Shown one piece after another: positions 5,754 through 7,105 of a stretch of DNA of 7,105 bases; position 1 is the first letter of the stretch; each line of letters starts with the position of its first letter. Origin of the DNA: CAZAYB01 sp964489215 (GTDB taxonomy: Bacteria > Planctomycetota > Phycisphaerae > Sedimentisphaerales > Anaerohalosphaeraceae); NCBI GenBank assembly GCA_964489215.1, contig CAZAYB010000166.1:1-7105 (forward strand), in the 5' to 3' direction. A program made the translations under genes and the position numbers. Under the pieces are notes generated by a model. The model made no database searches. It was given only the letters and a program-made list of their open reading frames with translations, and was not told the origin of the DNA.

Positions 5754-6884
5754 TTATTTACTCTGTTCGTTCAACCGCCAGTCATACCTTATATACCTTA
5801 TCTCGAAGTCCCTGTTTTTGAGATAATCACGGACTTCCTTGTTTCCATACTCATAAATAAAATTAAGATATGCCCTTTCCTTGGGCTTAAACGTCCTGAA
5901 CCGCTTTATCTTCTCATACTCGGAAAAGGCCTTGCTGTACCAGTTAAATATATCGCTCAACCTGAGTATATCGTTGCCGGGCTCAAACTGAACAGCTCTG
6001 TCACTGCTCAGAAACTTCCTGACCTGTTCTGTAAGCTGCTCATCGAGCATTTCACCCCGGTAAGGCTCATCCCTCAGATAAGCGCCGCCCATAGTAGCAT
6101 AGCTAAGGGCGAAAAAAATCTTCGGATTCGTAAATTTCTCAAGAAGTATCTCACGTTCAATCTCTTTAAGTGAATATTCAAGCCCCATAACCGTAAAATA
6201 ATGACGGTCCCACGCCCCGGAAATTTGAATAATACTGTTATCCGGATAAACTATCTTATTGTACCATTTAGGCTCAATAGGGTAGTTTTCGATAACAAGA
6301 CGGATTGTAAAAAGATTATAGGCATTGATCCAGAAAGCTATCTTTTGATTTCTTTTCCAGGATAAATACTCTGCCTGATGTAAACTGTCCAATATCCTCG
6401 AAATGGAATAAATGTCGATTCTGTGTCTTCGAAGCGTCAGGTAGTCAACATTACCGTTTTCATCAACATAATTGTCCAGCAGCTCTGCGTATTCCTTATA
6501 AAACTGTTCCCCCACAAACTCAATTTCATCCCTGATATCATCCAGTTGAGCCTTGTCCTCGTCCTCACTGTCAATATAACCGTTTTCGTCACTGCCGCTT
6601 TCGCTTGTTTGTTCGCTGTCCCCCTCGGCCGTATCTCCTTCATTGCCCCCGTCTTCATCTTCACGGTCCTGTGCCTGGTCATCACTTGTTTTTGCCTTAC
6701 CGGTTTCCTTTACCCCCTCATTATCGGGCTCTTTTGCCTGTTTACCCCTGTTTTCATCTTCCTTGTTACTTGCCTGGCTGTCGGACTGACCATCGGCTAT
6801 CGCTGATGGACGCATATCCGGAAAAAACGCAAATATGCACAATATTGCCAAAACAAGAGAAATTATAAACAATTTTATTTTCAT
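5754..6884 (-). CDS. DUF547-domain protein with N-terminal membrane segment and acidic linker
   Basis: The protein is 376 residues from the ATG at 6884. MKIKLFIISLVLAILCIFAFF gives a signal peptide or membrane anchor (about 4-22). No lipobox is seen. A low-complexity acidic linker rich in D, E, S, G, N and Q follows (about 32-122), then a DUF547 core (about 127-367): LLDNYVDENGNVDYLTL, KIAFWINAYNLFTIRLVIENYP, YSLKEIEREIL, LDEQL and LSDIFNWY. The core should sit outside the cytoplasmic membrane. DUF547 has no established activity, so none is assigned. The usual H-F-A-L-x-C-A-S-x-x-C-P-x-L motif reads FFALSYATMGGAYL here, so the familiar His and both Cys are missing. The frame opens earlier at 6953, but that ATG has no ribosome binding site within range and a good promoter overlaps it; the 6884 start gives a cleaner signal sequence, though its own ribosome site is also weak. 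Confidence 0.75.
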   Translation of the reverse strand: MKIKLFIISLVLAILCIFAFFPDMRPSAIADGQSDSQASNKEDENRGKQAKEPDNEGVKETGKAKTSDDQAQDREDEDGGNEGDTAEGDSEQTSESGSDENGYIDSEDEDKAQLDDIRDEIEFVGEQFYKEYAELLDNYVDENGNVDYLTLRRHRIDIYSISRILDSLHQAEYLSWKRNQKIAFWINAYNLFTIRLVIENYPIEPKWYNKIVYPDNSIIQISGAWDRHYFTVMGLEYSLKEIEREILLEKFTNPKIFFALSYATMGGAYLRDEPYRGEMLDEQLTEQVRKFLSSDRAVQFEPGNDILRLSDIFNWYSKAFSEYEKIKRFRTFKPKERAYLNFIYEYGNKEVRDYLKNRDFEIRYIRYDWRLNEQSK

Positions 6885-6932
6885 CTCAGATAATACGTAT
6901 AAAAACCCTGCTTTTGTTCCCTGAAAATTGTC

Positions 6933-6960
6933 ATGATAGGACTTTATCGACATTTTTCAA
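6933..6960 (-). promoter_or_regulatory. Promoter of the DUF547 gene
   Basis: The minus strand has -35 TTGAAA (6955-6960, 5 of 6), a 16-bp spacer and -10 TATCAT (6933-6938, 5 of 6). The start would be near 6926, downstream of the ATG at 6953 and 42 nt before the ATG at 6884, which supports the shorter protein. A second -10-like TATTAT (6890-6895) sits 5 bases before ATG 6884 but has no -35. Confidence 0.5.
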
Positions 6961-7105
6961 CGTAAAATTCACACTCCCTCACTTTTTTACCATATCAGAT
7001 CCATTTTACTACCCTGTAATAAAAAAGCCTCTTTAAAAAAAAATTGTGGCCAGCAATGCACCCAAATTTCCATAAGTATAGGATATTATGCTTGTTAGCT
7101 TTCGT
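6961..7105. other. AT-rich right edge, no gene recognised
   Basis: I see no coding frame of note. On the minus strand a 4-bp stem ATTG/CAAT (7057-7043) is followed by a run of about nine T residues (7043-7035). It could be a weak terminator for a gene beyond the right edge, but the stem is too short to call. Confidence 0.4.

Noticed and set aside
5661..6173. 170-codon open frame on the plus strand
   Set aside because: It is largely antisense to the DUF547 gene, has no plausible ribosome site and no recognisable motif.
6885..6953. Extended DUF547 start at ATG 6953
   Set aside because: It has no Shine-Dalgarno at usable distance, puts 23 residues before the signal segment, and a good promoter predicts transcription starting after it. 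It is not excluded entirely.
1..7105. CRISPR array, phage genes, toxin-antitoxin pair or other multi-gene defence system
   Set aside because: No spaced repeat array and no gene of these classes is seen. All sizeable genes have other clear assignments.

Overview
The window suggests a bacterium of moderate to low GC, with AT-rich intergenic DNA and ordinary sigma70-like promoters. The large bacterial rhamnosidase, the DUF547 protein and the type of transposase remnant would fit a saccharolytic Planctomycetota member (Phycisphaerae/Sedimentisphaerales-like). That placement is an impression from protein style only, and nothing here proves it.

Layout, left to right. Bases 1-284 hold the decayed end of an integrase-type transposase. 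It abuts an intact tRNA-Lys(UUU) on the minus strand (282-354). The gap 355-784 has no protein gene but is rich in signals: a near-consensus promoter firing left toward the tRNA, an overlapping promoter-like element firing right, an intrinsic terminator at 610-640, and two short direct repeats. Next is a 956-residue GH78-type alpha-L-rhamnosidase (785-3655, plus). It is followed after 40 bases by umuD (3696-4127, plus), whose TATAAT box sits exactly 6 bases before its ATG, predicting a leaderless mRNA. A convergent gap (4128-4278) carries a 14-bp terminator stem for metK. metK (4279-5487, minus) encodes S-adenosylmethionine synthetase behind a clear promoter and a leader of about 130 nt. Upstream of it on the same strand is a membrane-anchored or secreted DUF547 protein with a long acidic linker (5754-6884, minus). 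The last about 145 bases are AT-rich and carry no recognisable gene.

The genes do not form one pathway. Rhamnosidase is a catabolic enzyme, UmuD belongs to the SOS/mutagenesis response, MetK is core metabolism, tRNA-Lys is translation, and the DUF547 protein has no known role. Each appears to have its own promoter. I found no multi-gene defence, secretion or biosynthetic system. The observations most worth a second look are the leaderless umuD without umuC, the loss of the usual Cys/His positions in the DUF547 core, and a possible about 110-nt RNA or attenuator ahead of the rhamnosidase gene.
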